From positions 1 through 64,000 of the forward strand of contig JAHFCF010000002.1 of assembly GCA_023249645.1 (NCBI GenBank): a stretch of DNA of 64,000 bases, read 5' to 3'. The position numbers were made by a program, and so were the translations under genes. This DNA comes from Elusimicrobiota bacterium. GTDB taxonomy: Bacteria; Elusimicrobiota; Elusimicrobia; UBA1565; UBA9628. Numbering within the stretch: position 1 is the stretch's first letter; every line of letters starts with the position of its first letter. Under the pieces are notes generated by a model. The model searched no databases and was not told where the DNA came from. It saw only the letters and a list, made by a program, of their open reading frames with translations. Below are positions 8,951-18,191 of this stretch, in pieces.

Positions 8951-9456
8951 GCCCCTCCCTCCTTGATCACCGATTTCTGGCGGAAGATGCGGATCTCGGA
9001 GAGGTCAGGCTTGGCCTCCATGCCCTGGCCGCGCGTCTGGCCCTCCGGCTTGACGATCAGGACATCCGCCTGGGTCGTGAAACGCTGGCGTTTGGAGGAA
9101 TAGTCCAGAGTATCCGTGTAGAGAACGGTATGGTCTTCGAGGACCTCGAGCACGACGGAGCTGGAGAGATGTACGTCGTGCGTTTCCAGGCGCACCTGGC
9201 CGGCCTGAGATCGCACGCGCGAGACGGCCTTGCCGTTCTCATAGAACTGCATGGTCGGCCTAGTCAGGCCCGAGACCTGGGTCTCCTCGTGCAGGATGGC
9301 CGACTCGGCGTGCAGCTGCCATTTGGGCGTCCCGCGCGAAGTCTGATCCAGCGTGAAATCCTCCAGGGTCTGGCTGGACGTGATGCCGTCCTGCGCCCTC
9401 TGGCTGCAGCCGGACGCCAGAGCGAGGAACACGACGGCCAAGGAGATCCGTCTCAC
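8947..9456 (-). CDS. lptC: LptC-like LPS export protein, putative lipoprotein
   Basis: A 169-residue protein starting at the GTG at 9456, which forms a GTGA overlap with the zinc-ribbon gene upstream. A longer open frame continues to 9963 but that part is antisense-like GC-rich frame over kdsA. The mature start gives a short signal with lipobox (LALASGC), so the protein is probably anchored as a lipoprotein, unlike the TM-anchored E. coli LptC. The rest has the single OstA-type beta region of LptC (SAILHEETQVSGLTRP, YTDTLDYSSKRQRFTT). It bridges LptBFG and LptA in the LPS export path. Position between kdsA and lptA supports the call. Confidence 0.8.
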   Translation of the reverse strand: MRRISLAVVFLALASGCSQRAQDGITSSQTLEDFTLDQTSRGTPKWQLHAESAILHEETQVSGLTRPTMQFYENGKAVSRVRSQAGQVRLETHDVHLSSSVVLEVLEDHTVLYTDTLDYSSKRQRFTTQADVLIVKPEGQTRGQGMEAKPDLSEIRIFRQKSVIKEGGA

Positions 9457-9773
9457 TTCGAAACCGTCTGGCCCTCGATCTCCGGCGGCAGGGGCGCCTT
9501 GAGATCTGCTTCGGGGAGGTGCTTGGGCCCCGAGCGCAGCCAGGGGGTCATCTCGATGGGGATATGGCGCATCTGGTAGGGTTTGGGGAGCTTGCGCAGA
9601 AGAGCGCTCACGCCGAAATAGAGCACGATGAGGCACGCGTAGATGACGGCCAGGGTCTTCAGATGCCAGCGCGCGTCCGGGAACCACGCCGGCGCCACGG
9701 AGAGGTCCCGGCCGCACTTTTTGCAGGCCTTGGCCGCGTCCTTGTTCTCTTGCCCGCAGTTCATGCATTTCAT
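9453..9773 (-). CDS. Small zinc-ribbon membrane protein
   Basis: A 106-residue protein with an N-terminal zinc ribbon: CMNCG at residues 3-7 and CKKCG near residue 17, a CxxC-x(10-11)-CxxC layout. One transmembrane segment follows (TLAVIYACLIVLYFGVSALL, about residues 40-59), then a proline-rich hydrophilic tail. The ribbon lies before the membrane span, so it is probably cytoplasmic. ATG overlaps the kdsA stop (ATGA, 9770-9773) and its own stop overlaps the lptC start. Function unknown; its fixed place inside the Kdo/Lpt block suggests an envelope role. Confidence 0.75.
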   Translation of the reverse strand: MKCMNCGQENKDAAKACKKCGRDLSVAPAWFPDARWHLKTLAVIYACLIVLYFGVSALLRKLPKPYQMRHIPIEMTPWLRSGPKHLPEADLKAPLPPEIEGQTVSK

Positions 9774-10600
9774 AGGCGTTCCTTCTTGGCGACGGCGTCG
9801 ATGCGGCAGACCTGCCGGATGAAGAGAGGCACGTCGCGCAAGGCGAGAGAATTGGGCCCGTCGGACAAGGCGCGATCCGGGGTGGGATGGGCCTCGAGGA
9901 AGACTCCCGCCACGCCCACGGCCGCCGCGGCCCGGGCCAGGGGAAGGGCGAAGCGCCGCTCACCGCCCGTAGATCGGCCCTTGCCGCCGGGGAGCTGGAC
10001 CGAATGGGTCGCGTCGAAGATGACCGGATAGCCGAACTCCCTCAAGACGGCCAAGGAGCGCATGTCCACCACGAGATTGCCGTAGCCGAAAGCGAAGCCG
10101 CGTTCCGTGATGAGGATGTTCTTATTCCCCGTGGACTCGACCTTGCGCACGGCGTTGGCCATGTCCCAGGGGGAGACGAACTGTCCCTTCTTGAGATTGA
10201 CGGGCTTGCCGGTGCGGCCGCAGGCCAGGAGCATCTCGGTCTGTCGGCAGAGGAAGGCCGGGATCTGCAGGATATCGACGTAGCGCGCGGCTACGGCGGC
10301 TTGCGAGGGCTCATGGACATCCGTCAGGACCGCGACGCCCAAGCGCTTGGCCACGCGGGAGAGTATCTGCAGTCCTTTCTCGAATCCCAACCCGCGGAAG
10401 GCGTCGTGAGAGGTGCGGTTGGCCTTGTCCACCGAGCACTTAAGAACGAAACCGGCGCCGGCACGTGCGCAGGCGGCTTTGAGCGCTTGGCCGACGCGCA
10501 GCAGCATCGTTTCGGATTCCAGGGCGCAGAGCCCTGCGATGAAGCAGACGGGAGCGTTGTTGGCGAACGTCGCGCCGCGCACTTTGATCTTCTTAAGCAT
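9770..10600 (-). CDS. kdsA: 3-deoxy-8-phosphooctulonate synthase (Kdo-8-P synthase)
   Basis: A 276-residue class I DAHP/Kdo8P synthase condensing phosphoenolpyruvate with arabinose-5-phosphate, the first committed step of Kdo synthesis. Family motifs: KCSVDKANRTSHDAFRG, LTDVHEPSQA, ILQIPAFLCRQT, LITERGFAFGYGNL, FDATHSVQLPGG. The N-terminal IAGLCALESE has Cys at the place of the metal-binding Cys of the metal-dependent class (Aquifex type), where E. coli has Asn; I infer a metal-dependent enzyme. ATG at 10600 overlaps the end of pyrG by 8 bases. Confidence 0.96.
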   Translation of the reverse strand: MLKKIKVRGATFANNAPVCFIAGLCALESETMLLRVGQALKAACARAGAGFVLKCSVDKANRTSHDAFRGLGFEKGLQILSRVAKRLGVAVLTDVHEPSQAAVAARYVDILQIPAFLCRQTEMLLACGRTGKPVNLKKGQFVSPWDMANAVRKVESTGNKNILITERGFAFGYGNLVVDMRSLAVLREFGYPVIFDATHSVQLPGGKGRSTGGERRFALPLARAAAAVGVAGVFLEAHPTPDRALSDGPNSLALRDVPLFIRQVCRIDAVAKKERL

Positions 10601-12209
10601 GGGCTTTCACCCCTTTGCGTCGGGCCGCGCGCTGCAAGGCCGCGGCCATGAAACCCAGGAAAAGCGGATGGGGATTCTCCGGCCGGCTCTTGAACTCCGG
10701 ATGGAACTGGACGGCCACGAACCACGGATGCTCAGGGAGCTCGATGATCTCGACGAGGTCCTTGGCCGCGTGCACGCCCGAGACGACCAGACCTGCCTCC
10801 TGGAGGAGCTTGCGGAACTTATTGTTGACCTCGTAGCGGTGCCGGTGGCGTTCCAAGACCGCATCCGTCTTGTAGGCGCGGCGCGCCAGGGTGCCCCTCT
10901 TGAGCGCGCAATCGTAGGTCCCCAGACGCATGGTCGCGCCCTTGGCCGCCACCGTCTTCTGCTCAGGCAGGAGGTCGATGACCGGATAGTGCGTCGCCGT
11001 GTTGAACTCCGTGGAGTTCGCGTCCTGAAGCTTCAAGATGTGGCGGGCGAACTCGATGACCGCGACCTGCAATCCCAGGCAGAGGCCGAAGAACGGCACG
11101 CGTCCCTCGCGCGCGAGTTCCACGACGCGGATCTTGCCCTCCACGCCGCGGTCGCCGAATCCTCCGGGGACGAGGATCCCGTGGACATCGTCGAGCTTCT
11201 TGGCGGCCGCCGGATCGCTCGTGTCGAGATAGCGGACCTGCACGCGGGCCTCCAGGGCCGTGGCCGCGTGGATGAGGGCTTCATGGACGGATTTGTAGGC
11301 GTCCTTGTAGTCCGTGTATTTGCCGGCCAGGGCGATGGTGACCTCGCGCTTGGGCTTGCGCCAGCGCTCGACCATGGCCGTCCAGGCGGCCAGCTCGCCC
11401 GGCCGGGCATGCAGGTGCAGAAGGTAGAGGACGAGGTCATCAAGACCCTGTTTTTTGAAGATCAGCGGCACTTCATAGATGCTCGACGCGTCCGGGGCCT
11501 CGATGACGGCCTCCCTGGACACGCTGGTGAAGAGACCGATCTTGGCCTTGAGGTCGGCGGAGAGCGGCTTCTCGCTGCGGCAGAAGATGATGTCCGGCTG
11601 GATGCCGATCTCGCGCAGCTTGCCCACGCTGTGCTGGGTGGGCTTGGTCTTGAGCTCCTCGGAGGCGCGCAGGAAGGGCACCAGGGTCACATGGGCGTAG
11701 AGGACGTTCTCCTTGCCGCCCTCCATGCCCATCTGGCGGGCCGCCTCGAGGAAGGGGAGGCTCTCGATGTCGCCCACCGTGCCGCCGATCTCGACGATGA
11801 CGACGTCCATGCCCTTAGACACGGACCGGATGCGCTTCTTGATCTCGTCGGTCACGTGGGGGATGACCTGGACCGTGGTTCCGAGGAAATCTCCACGGCG
11901 CTCGCGGGAGATGATCGTCTCATAGACCTTGCCGGTCGTGAAATTGTTGATCTGGTGCATTTCGCGGTTCAAGAAGCGCTCGTAGTGCCCCAGGTCCAGG
12001 TCGGTCTCGGCCCCGTCCTCGGTCACGAAGACCTCGCCGTGCTGGAAGGGGTTCATGGTGCCCGGGTCCACGTTGATGTACGGGTCGCACTTGAGCATCG
12101 TGACCTTGAGGCCGCGCGCTTGCAGGAGCTTGCCGATGGAGGCGGCGCAGATGCCCTTGCCGAGCGAACTCACCACGCCGCCGGTGACGAAGATATACTT
12201 AGTCGTCAT
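10593..12209 (-). CDS. pyrG: CTP synthase
   Basis: A 538-residue amidoligase that converts UTP to CTP with ATP and glutamine. The N-terminal synthetase domain has [13 protein letters not shown] and the D-rich [19 protein letters not shown]. The C-terminal class I glutaminase has GGFGDRG, the nucleophile in FGLCLGLQ and the His/Glu pair in [10 protein letters not shown]. The ATG at 12209 has AGGAG seven bases upstream; the frame extends 10 codons further without such a site. CTP is the cofactor for CMP-Kdo made by KdsB two genes upstream, which explains its place among Kdo genes. Confidence 0.97.
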   Translation of the reverse strand: MTTKYIFVTGGVVSSLGKGICAASIGKLLQARGLKVTMLKCDPYINVDPGTMNPFQHGEVFVTEDGAETDLDLGHYERFLNREMHQINNFTTGKVYETIISRERRGDFLGTTVQVIPHVTDEIKKRIRSVSKGMDVVIVEIGGTVGDIESLPFLEAARQMGMEGGKENVLYAHVTLVPFLRASEELKTKPTQHSVGKLREIGIQPDIIFCRSEKPLSADLKAKIGLFTSVSREAVIEAPDASSIYEVPLIFKKQGLDDLVLYLLHLHARPGELAAWTAMVERWRKPKREVTIALAGKYTDYKDAYKSVHEALIHAATALEARVQVRYLDTSDPAAAKKLDDVHGILVPGGFGDRGVEGKIRVVELAREGRVPFFGLCLGLQVAVIEFARHILKLQDANSTEFNTATHYPVIDLLPEQKTVAAKGATMRLGTYDCALKRGTLARRAYKTDAVLERHRHRYEVNNKFRKLLQEAGLVVSGVHAAKDLVEIIELPEHPWFVAVQFHPEFKSRPENPHPLFLGFMAAALQRAARRKGVKAHA

Positions 12210-12217
12210 AAATTCTC

Positions 12218-12793
12218 CTAAGATTTTTGCTGAGGGCATCCCATCTCTTTGTATTTCTTGCCGTACTCGGCCGCATCAATGACTTTGTATTCTCCTTCAT
12301 ACAACATAAAGGGCGTCTCTTGCCCGGGAAGAAAAAACCGCTTTCTGGCGATGAGAAGCTGACTGGGAAGTATATAGTTCGTGTCCTCGATTTTCAAATT
12401 ATCCGGCAGATAGATCATGGAGAATTTCAAATAATCCCATTTCCACCGCTCTCCCCTGAGTTCAGCCGTCCCCTGAATCGTTGGCTTCGCGGATTGGCCC
12501 AGCACATCAGAGACGGTCGCACCGTTCTGCGACGCAATGATATAAGCGGGGTGGATCTGCGCGGTCATACTCCCCGCATCCAAAACGCAGCCATTTTCGG
12601 AAATATAACCTGCGCCTGGATCGGTGACTCGCGGGAAAAGCACTTTCTGCGTTTTGACTTCGCCATTCATTAAATTAGTGAGTCGCGGCTCGCCATAGTA
12701 GTAAACGGTATTTTTTGAAGGAGGTTCGGCCTGGGCTATGGTGAAGCCCATGAACAGGATCGTTAAAAAAGAGACGAAAAACGATTTTTTCAT
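12218..12793 (-). CDS. Small secreted protein of unknown function
   Basis: A 191-residue protein with a clear signal peptide (MKKSFFVSFLTILFMGFTIAQA). The ATG at 12793 forms an ATGA overlap with the kdsB stop, so I prefer it to the in-frame TTG two codons earlier. The mature part has two cysteines (near NGCVLDAG and EMGCPQQ), strand-rich sequence and no transmembrane segment. It is less GC-rich than its neighbours. No family recognised. It sits between kdsB and pyrG, breaking an otherwise all-enzyme block; probably periplasmic. Confidence 0.7.
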   Translation of the reverse strand: MKKSFFVSFLTILFMGFTIAQAEPPSKNTVYYYGEPRLTNLMNGEVKTQKVLFPRVTDPGAGYISENGCVLDAGSMTAQIHPAYIIASQNGATVSDVLGQSAKPTIQGTAELRGERWKWDYLKFSMIYLPDNLKIEDTNYILPSQLLIARKRFFLPGQETPFMLYEGEYKVIDAAEYGKKYKEMGCPQQKS

Positions 12794-13527
12794 TTGCAAT
12801 TATCCGAATGAAGCAGACGTTCGGCTCGGCGCAGGTCCGCCGGCGTGTCTATGGCGACGGAAAGATCTTCGACTCGGGCCGCGTAGATCGTCATCCCGTC
12901 CTCGAGCGCACGCAATTGCTCCAGGCTCTCTATTTTTTCTAGGGGCGAGGGGGAAAGCCGCACGAACCGTTCCAGGGCCTTGCGCCTAAAGCCGTAGATG
13001 CCGAGGTGTTCGAAGCGTTGAGGCACGTTCCCATTGCGGGGAAAAGGGATCGGCGAACGCGAGAAATAAAGGGCGCGGCCATCGCGGGCCAAGACAGCCT
13101 TGACGGCATTCGGATTGAGGGCGCGACGCTCGTCCGCCATGGGCACGACCGCTGTCGCCATGTCGGCGGCCTTGTTCCGGCGAAGGATCTGGGCCACGCG
13201 ACGCACCGTCGAGGGTCGGACGAAGGGCATGTCGCCCTGCAGATTGATGATGAAGGGCTCTTTGCGGCCGAGCGAAGCGCAGTGCACCCGGTCGCTGCCC
13301 GAGGCGCAGGATCTCGGGGTCAGCACCGCCTGGCCGCCGAAAGCGGCCACGGCGCGGACCACGCGCTGATCATCGGTTGCGACCAGGACGGGACCCACTT
13401 TCGCACGGATTGCGGCGCGCCAGCACCACTCGACGACAGAGCGTCCGCCCAAAGAGGCGAGGACCTTAGCCGGAAAGCGCGTGGAACCCAGGCGCGCGGG
13501 GATGACGACGAGGCAGTCCGGCCTCAC
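12790..13527 (-). CDS. kdsB: 3-deoxy-manno-octulosonate cytidylyltransferase (CMP-Kdo synthetase)
   Basis: A 245-residue nucleotidyltransferase that activates Kdo with CTP. Motifs: VIPARLGSTRFPAKVLASL at the N-terminus (CTP site), VVATDDQRV, SGSDRVHCA, INLQGDMPFVRP and LYFSRSPIPFPR. Start is the GTG at 13527, giving a GTGA overlap with rfaE1. It works between KdsA and WaaA in this window, with PyrG supplying CTP. Confidence 0.95.
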   Translation of the reverse strand: MRPDCLVVIPARLGSTRFPAKVLASLGGRSVVEWCWRAAIRAKVGPVLVATDDQRVVRAVAAFGGQAVLTPRSCASGSDRVHCASLGRKEPFIINLQGDMPFVRPSTVRRVAQILRRNKAADMATAVVPMADERRALNPNAVKAVLARDGRALYFSRSPIPFPRNGNVPQRFEHLGIYGFRRKALERFVRLSPSPLEKIESLEQLRALEDGMTIYAARVEDLSVAIDTPADLRRAERLLHSDNCK

Positions 13528-14516
13528 CGCAGGACTTCCCTCAATTCCGCCACGCTCACCGTGGCCGTGCCCAGCTTGCCCACCACGATGCCGGCCGCAT
13601 AATTGGCCAGGGCCGCCGCGTCGCGGATGGAGGCCCGGCAGGCCCGGGCCAGGGTCAGAACCGAGACCACCGTGTCGCCGGCTCCGGTCACGTCGTAGAC
13701 CTCGCGGGCGCGCGTGGGGATGTGCGTCAGACGGCCGCCGGACTCAAAGAGGCTCATCCCATCGGGCCCGCGCGTGATGAGCACGGAACGGGCCTTGAGG
13801 CGCTTGACGATGTCCCAGCCCAGCTTATCCAGAGGCTCCTGGCCGGGCTTGGGCACGCGGCGCATCCCCGCCCAAGCTTCATGGGTGTTGGGGGTGATGC
13901 AGTCCACGCCGCGGTAGAGGCCGAAGTTCTCGATCTTGGGATCCACGATCACGGGGATGTTCCGGCCGCGGGCCGCGGCCATGACCGCCTTGAGCAGACG
14001 CGGAGAGATGACGCCTTTGCCGTAATCCGAGAGGATGACGGCTTGGGCCTGGGCGATAGCCGCCGCCAGCCCGCGCAGCAGGACGCCCTGCGCGGGAACG
14101 GAGAGAGGCTTGGGCGTCTCGCGGTCGAAGCGGACGACCTGCTGATGCTCGGCGATGACGCGGCATTTCTGGGAGGTGACGCGCTCGGGATCGACGAGGA
14201 TGCGGGAGGTGGAGATCCCCTGGCTGGAGAGGTTCTCCAAGAGCGTGCGCCCGGCCAGATCGTCTCCGACGATGCCCACCAGGTCCGCGCGGGCGCCCAA
14301 CGCGGCGAGATTGAGCGCCACGTTGCCCGCCCCTCCGGGCATGAGGCTCTCGGAGCGCACATGGACCACGGGCACCGGAGCCTCGGGAGAGAGGCGCGAA
14401 ACGGACCCGCGGATGAACTGGTCGAGCATGAGATCGCCCACGACCAGAACGCGCGTCTGGGCCAGCCGCGCCAAGAGGCGCCGCAGCCTGACCTTTTCAG
14501 CCTGGGATGTGCTCAT
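13524..14516 (-). CDS. rfaE1: D-glycero-beta-D-manno-heptose-7-phosphate kinase (RfaE domain I)
   Basis: A 330-residue PfkB-family kinase. It begins with VLVVGDLMLDQFIRGSVSRL and SPEAPVPVV, both typical of HldE domain I, has GGAGNVALNLAALGA, and carries the catalytic DVTGAGDTVVS near the C-terminus. It lacks the C-terminal adenylyltransferase domain of the bifunctional E. coli HldE, so the second activity must be elsewhere. It makes the activated heptose precursor for the GT9 heptosyltransferases of this operon. ATG at 14516; a TATAAT on the minus strand (14539-14534) may give an internal promoter. Confidence 0.92.
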   Translation of the reverse strand: MSTSQAEKVRLRRLLARLAQTRVLVVGDLMLDQFIRGSVSRLSPEAPVPVVHVRSESLMPGGAGNVALNLAALGARADLVGIVGDDLAGRTLLENLSSQGISTSRILVDPERVTSQKCRVIAEHQQVVRFDRETPKPLSVPAQGVLLRGLAAAIAQAQAVILSDYGKGVISPRLLKAVMAAARGRNIPVIVDPKIENFGLYRGVDCITPNTHEAWAGMRRVPKPGQEPLDKLGWDIVKRLKARSVLITRGPDGMSLFESGGRLTHIPTRAREVYDVTGAGDTVVSVLTLARACRASIRDAAALANYAAGIVVGKLGTATVSVAELREVLR

Positions 14517-14534
14517 GATATAGGACTCACGCGA

Positions 14535-15362
14535 TTATAACATTTTCGCCAAACTGGCCGTCACATGCCCGAAGAAGACCTCCACGGACATGCGCACCGG
14601 AATCTTACGCTCATCGTCCGTGAGCCAGATCTGCAGGTTGCGGCCCTTCTGGATGAAGATGCCCTCTTCGCGCAAGGCCGGCTCCACCACGACACAGGAG
14701 AACTTCCCAGCTGGCGTCTTGATGGTCTCCCGTTTCAAGACCCGGATGACCAAAGGCCAGGTGCGTTTGGTATTGACGTCCACGATGACCTCGGCGCCCG
14801 GCTCCAGGCGCTTGGAACGGACGAAATAGAGGCTGGATAGGACATCCTGGACATGAACCGGGATCGTGCCGCCGGACCATTCGAAGCTGGAGTCGCGGTT
14901 CACCTTCTTCGAGAGGAAGGCCCCGGCCGCGCGGTCGTAGAGCACCCACTCATCCCTGAAGAAACGCCCCTCGCGCAGCTTCTTGGAGTAGCCCAAGGAC
15001 TCCAGTCGCCGAGCGTCGATCCAGGACTCGTTGATGTCGCGCACCTTGTAGAGGGCATCGCAGAAGTTGTTGGACTTGGCCTCGGAGACCACGTGGTAGG
15101 CCGGCGCGCCGTTGAAAGAGACGATCTCCTCGATCTGCATGGTGGCCTGCCCCACGGACATAAGACCCCAGGAGACATCGAAAATGAGCTTCTCCGGAAA
15201 CGCGGTCAAGCGCGCCAGATTCGAGGAGGGGGAGAGCTTGCCTGTCGAGAGCGAGTGCGGATCGCTCACCGTGGCGCTGGAAATGGGGACTCCCCCGGCC
15301 GCCAGCGGAAGAACCATCGCGATGAAATAGATTACGCCAGTCGTCCGAGCGCAGCGTCCCAT
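14535..15362 (-). CDS. DUF3108 family exported protein
   Basis: A 275-residue protein with an N-terminal signal (GVIYFIAMVLPLAAGG). The body matches the DUF3108 pattern: PEKLIFDVSWGLMSVGQATM, SNNFCDALYKVRD, SWIDARRLESLGYSKKL, DVLSSLYFVR and the C-terminal IWLTDDERKIPVRM. Start chosen at the ATG at 15362 with GGGGAGAG upstream; it overlaps lpxK by 31 bases. The frame is open further upstream but the extra residues look like an lpxK shadow. Family members are periplasmic or outer-membrane associated and of unknown function; the operon implies an envelope role. Confidence 0.8.
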   Translation of the reverse strand: MGRCARTTGVIYFIAMVLPLAAGGVPISSATVSDPHSLSTGKLSPSSNLARLTAFPEKLIFDVSWGLMSVGQATMQIEEIVSFNGAPAYHVVSEAKSNNFCDALYKVRDINESWIDARRLESLGYSKKLREGRFFRDEWVLYDRAAGAFLSKKVNRDSSFEWSGGTIPVHVQDVLSSLYFVRSKRLEPGAEVIVDVNTKRTWPLVIRVLKRETIKTPAGKFSCVVVEPALREEGIFIQKGRNLQIWLTDDERKIPVRMSVEVFFGHVTASLAKML

Positions 15363-16411
15363 ATCTCTCTCCCCTTGACGATCTCCAGCTTGACGGCCAA
15401 GACATAGACCTCCCGGGACAACAGGTCTCGCCATCCGTCCGGGAATCGGACGATGTCCTTGAAGGTGGTCACGAGCGGCGCCTCGCCGGCCAAGCGAGAG
15501 AGCGCAGAGAGCTCGTCGAGCGTATAGCGATGATGGTCGGGATACTGCCATTTCTGCGCGACCCGAGCGCCCAGACGCTCGATCATGGCTTCGAACTGCT
15601 CGGGAACGGCGATTGCGGCCAGAGTGACGACGCCGAGGCCCTGAAGATGCTCCAAGGGCAGCCGAGCATCGGTTTTCGCGTCGAAGAGGAAGTCCGGCGC
15701 ATGGACGGATTCAAGGACCGGGACCTTGGCATGCAATCGCCGGATCTCCTCGCGCAGGGCCGACAAGTCTGCGGGCGATATGAGATCTGAGTGGGTCAGC
15801 ACCACCAGGTGCGCGCGGCGCAGCGCGTACGGCGCTTCACGGAGATCGCCGTACGGCAGAAAATGGCGGCCGCCGAAGGGAGCCGCGGCATCGATCAGCA
15901 CGATGTCCAGATCGCGCTTCAAGGCCCGATGTTGGAATCCATCGTCGAGGATGAGAACGCGGGAATGGTAGAAATTGACGGCCTGCGTCCCGGCGCGGAT
16001 GCGATCCGGCGAGACCAGGATAGGGACCCCCTGGCCTTTGAGGAGCTGATGCATCATCCAGGGCTCATCGCCGCATTGCTTCCAGGACGACGCGCTCTCG
16101 TCGACCAGGACGCTGATCTCGCGCCCTTTTTGCGGCCGGCCGTAGCCGCGGCTCAGGATGGCCGTGGACACGCCTTTGGAACGAAGGGTCATGGCGGCCA
16201 GGACCGCGGCCGGGGTCTTGCCCGTGCCTCCGGCCGTCAGATTTCCGATGCACACGACCCGAGCCGCGACAGCGCGCGCGCGCAGGAGACCCAGATCATA
16301 GAGGAGTCCGCGCGACATAGCACCGAAGCCGTAGGCCCAGGAAAGGCTTCGCAGCAAGATCCTTCCCCAGGACTTCGCCAGCAGGCGCGAGCGTCTCTTC
16401 TTCCAGTTCAT
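15332..16411 (-). CDS. lpxK: Tetraacyldisaccharide 4'-kinase
   Basis: A 359-residue kinase that phosphorylates the 4' position of the lipid A disaccharide. The P-loop is GNLTAGGTGKTP, preceded by the membrane-associating N-terminal helix with LLYDLGLL. Other family patterns: LSRGYGRPQKG, GDEPWMMHQ, LILDDGFQHRALKRDLDI, PYGDLREAP and the C-terminal DHHRYT. ATG at 16411 forms an ATGA overlap with the upstream GT9 gene; a longer frame to 16483 is not needed. Other lipid A enzymes (lpxA-D) are not in the window. Confidence 0.95.
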   Translation of the reverse strand: MNWKKRRSRLLAKSWGRILLRSLSWAYGFGAMSRGLLYDLGLLRARAVAARVVCIGNLTAGGTGKTPAAVLAAMTLRSKGVSTAILSRGYGRPQKGREISVLVDESASSWKQCGDEPWMMHQLLKGQGVPILVSPDRIRAGTQAVNFYHSRVLILDDGFQHRALKRDLDIVLIDAAAPFGGRHFLPYGDLREAPYALRRAHLVVLTHSDLISPADLSALREEIRRLHAKVPVLESVHAPDFLFDAKTDARLPLEHLQGLGVVTLAAIAVPEQFEAMIERLGARVAQKWQYPDHHRYTLDELSALSRLAGEAPLVTTFKDIVRFPDGWRDLLSREVYVLAVKLEIVKGREIWDAALGRLA

Positions 16412-17394
16412 GGGGCAGGCACCCGCTCCAACAGAGACGAGACGGCGGCCAGCACTCTTTGAGGCGAAAGGTCCTTGAAGCATTCCAGATGCCTTGGGCA
16501 GACATTGAGCCGGCAGGCGATGCAGAAGAGCTCGTCGAGCCTCACCGACGCGTGGTCAGGATGGGGCGGCGTCCAGCTGGCCGGATCGCTGGAGCCGTGC
16601 ACCGTGACCGTGGGGACTCCCGAGGCCACGGCCAGATGCTTGAGGCCGTTGCAATTCGTGACGAGCAGCCGACAACGCACGAGCTCTCGCGCCGCATCCG
16701 CCAGCTGGGGAGTCGGATCGCACACGCGGGCGCCCAAACCGATGGCCGCGGCCGTTTCCTCGGCCAAGGCGCGCTCGCCAGGACCCCAGAAGACCACGAT
16801 CCGGCAGCCGAACCGCTCTCTCAGAAGGCGGCCCAGCTCGGCGAAGGAAGCTGGCGGCCAACGACGGGTCACTTTGCGCGAAGTCGGGGAGAGTCCGATC
16901 AGATTCTCAGGCTGCGCCGGTTTGGACGCCAGGAAGACCCGAGGCATGAAATCCTGGCCCTCGACCTCGACGCCCAGGCTCTTCAAGACCAGGATCTTCT
17001 CCAGACCGGTATAAACGGACTTCTCAGGCTGGACGAGGAGATGGTTGTAGGCCCAGCGATGCGTTGTGCGCGCGTATCCAGCCCGCACAACGGCGCCGCT
17101 GACGGCGGTCAAAAGCGCGCTGCGCGGATTGCCGAGATAGTCGATGACCCAGTCATAGCCCAGGCAACGCGCGCGCCACAGCCAGGCCCAGGTCTGCCAG
17201 GGTCCGCCGTGATAGACGAGGATGCGGCTGATGTCCGGATTGCCCGCCAGGGCCTGCATGCCCGGCTCTTCCACGAGGAAATCGATCTCGGCTTGGGGGT
17301 AGCGGCTCTTCAGGGCCCGGAGAGCCGGCGTGGTCAGGATCACGTCGCCGATGCGGCGCAGCTGGATGATGAGGATGCGCCGGGGTGCGGTCAT
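16408..17394 (-). CDS. Glycosyltransferase family 9 (heptosyltransferase-like)
   Basis: A 328-residue GT9 enzyme. The N-terminus, ILIIQLRRIGDVILTTPALR, is the family's first Rossmann signature. The donor-site region is VTNCNGLKHLAVASGVPT followed by HGSSDPASWTPP. A cysteine-containing C-terminal motif (CIACRLNVCPRHLEC) resembles those in many heptosyltransferases. The ATG at 17394 makes an ATGA overlap with the deacetylase; 33 further in-frame codons upstream are rejected. It likely adds a heptose to the LPS inner core; which position is unknown. Confidence 0.88.
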   Translation of the reverse strand: MTAPRRILIIQLRRIGDVILTTPALRALKSRYPQAEIDFLVEEPGMQALAGNPDISRILVYHGGPWQTWAWLWRARCLGYDWVIDYLGNPRSALLTAVSGAVVRAGYARTTHRWAYNHLLVQPEKSVYTGLEKILVLKSLGVEVEGQDFMPRVFLASKPAQPENLIGLSPTSRKVTRRWPPASFAELGRLLRERFGCRIVVFWGPGERALAEETAAAIGLGARVCDPTPQLADAARELVRCRLLVTNCNGLKHLAVASGVPTVTVHGSSDPASWTPPHPDHASVRLDELFCIACRLNVCPRHLECFKDLSPQRVLAAVSSLLERVPAP

Positions 17395-18191
17395 AGGCGC
17401 GCCCTGCCGCGGGTCATGTTCAGGTGGAAATCGAGCATGAAGTCGTCGCCGCGGATGAGCAGGCGCTTGAGCGCGCCGGAGGCCGGGTCCCACGGCCAGG
17501 GAGAGATGCCCTGCTTGATGCTGAAGTCATAGGCATAGCCCGCGTCTCGAGCAAGCTGGCGGACCGCCGGGACGAAAGCCCCGGCGCCGTAGGGATAGGC
17601 GAAACCCAACATGGGCCGTCCGAGCTTGGCTTCCAGCCGCTTCTTGCTCTCAAAAAGCTCCCAGCGGACCTGGTCCAGAGCTATCCGGGCCAGATTAGGA
17701 TGGCGCATGGTGTGGGAACCGAATTCGACCAGGCCGGAGGCCTGCATCCGCTCGACCTGATTCCAGGTGAGCATCCTCTGCCAGGGCTCGCTGGCCGGGT
17801 CATGCCAAACGTTGTGCTGGTCCACGGTCTCGTAGACCAGGAAGATGTTGGCCTTCATCTTCAACTCCTGCAGGATGGGGAAGGCAACCTCGAAGTTGTT
17901 GGCATAGCCGTCGTCGAAAGTGATGAGCACCGGATGCTCCGGCATGGGTCGGCGCCCCAGTTCGGAGAAAAGAAGGGGGGTATAGCCGTGGCGCTTGAGA
18001 TAGTCCAGCTGCCGGCGAAAATCACGGGGGGAGACCCAGAGCTTGGCCAGCTGGGAGCCTTTTGGGCAATCTCCGACCTTGTGGTACATGAGCACCGGTA
18101 GGCCCGCGGTTGGGGGACGCCACCAGTTCCAGCGGGCGCTGGCGCCCAGAAGAGCCGCCCCGCCGGCGACAGCACTGAGCGTGGCGATCAT
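17391..18191 (-). CDS. Polysaccharide deacetylase family protein
   Basis: A 266-residue NodB-type carbohydrate esterase with an N-terminal hydrophobic segment (signal or anchor). Motifs: LPVLMYHKVGD, the metal Asp pair in LITFDDGYANN, the His motif SHTMRHPNLA and the later FAYPYGAG. These are the four conserved blocks of the fold, so it should be an active metal-dependent N- or O-deacetylase. It sits among LPS core glycosyltransferases with ATGA overlaps at both ends, so an LPS sugar is a more likely substrate than chitin or peptidoglycan; that is inference. Confidence 0.88.
   Translation of the reverse strand: MIATLSAVAGGAALLGASARWNWWRPPTAGLPVLMYHKVGDCPKGSQLAKLWVSPRDFRRQLDYLKRHGYTPLLFSELGRRPMPEHPVLITFDDGYANNFEVAFPILQELKMKANIFLVYETVDQHNVWHDPASEPWQRMLTWNQVERMQASGLVEFGSHTMRHPNLARIALDQVRWELFESKKRLEAKLGRPMLGFAYPYGAGAFVPAVRQLARDAGYAYDFSIKQGISPWPWDPASGALKRLLIRGDDFMLDFHLNMTRGRARL

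Noticed and set aside
10413-12221. A 602-codon open frame on the plus strand
   Set aside because: Antisense to pyrG; low-complexity GC-driven frame with no start signal or family motif.
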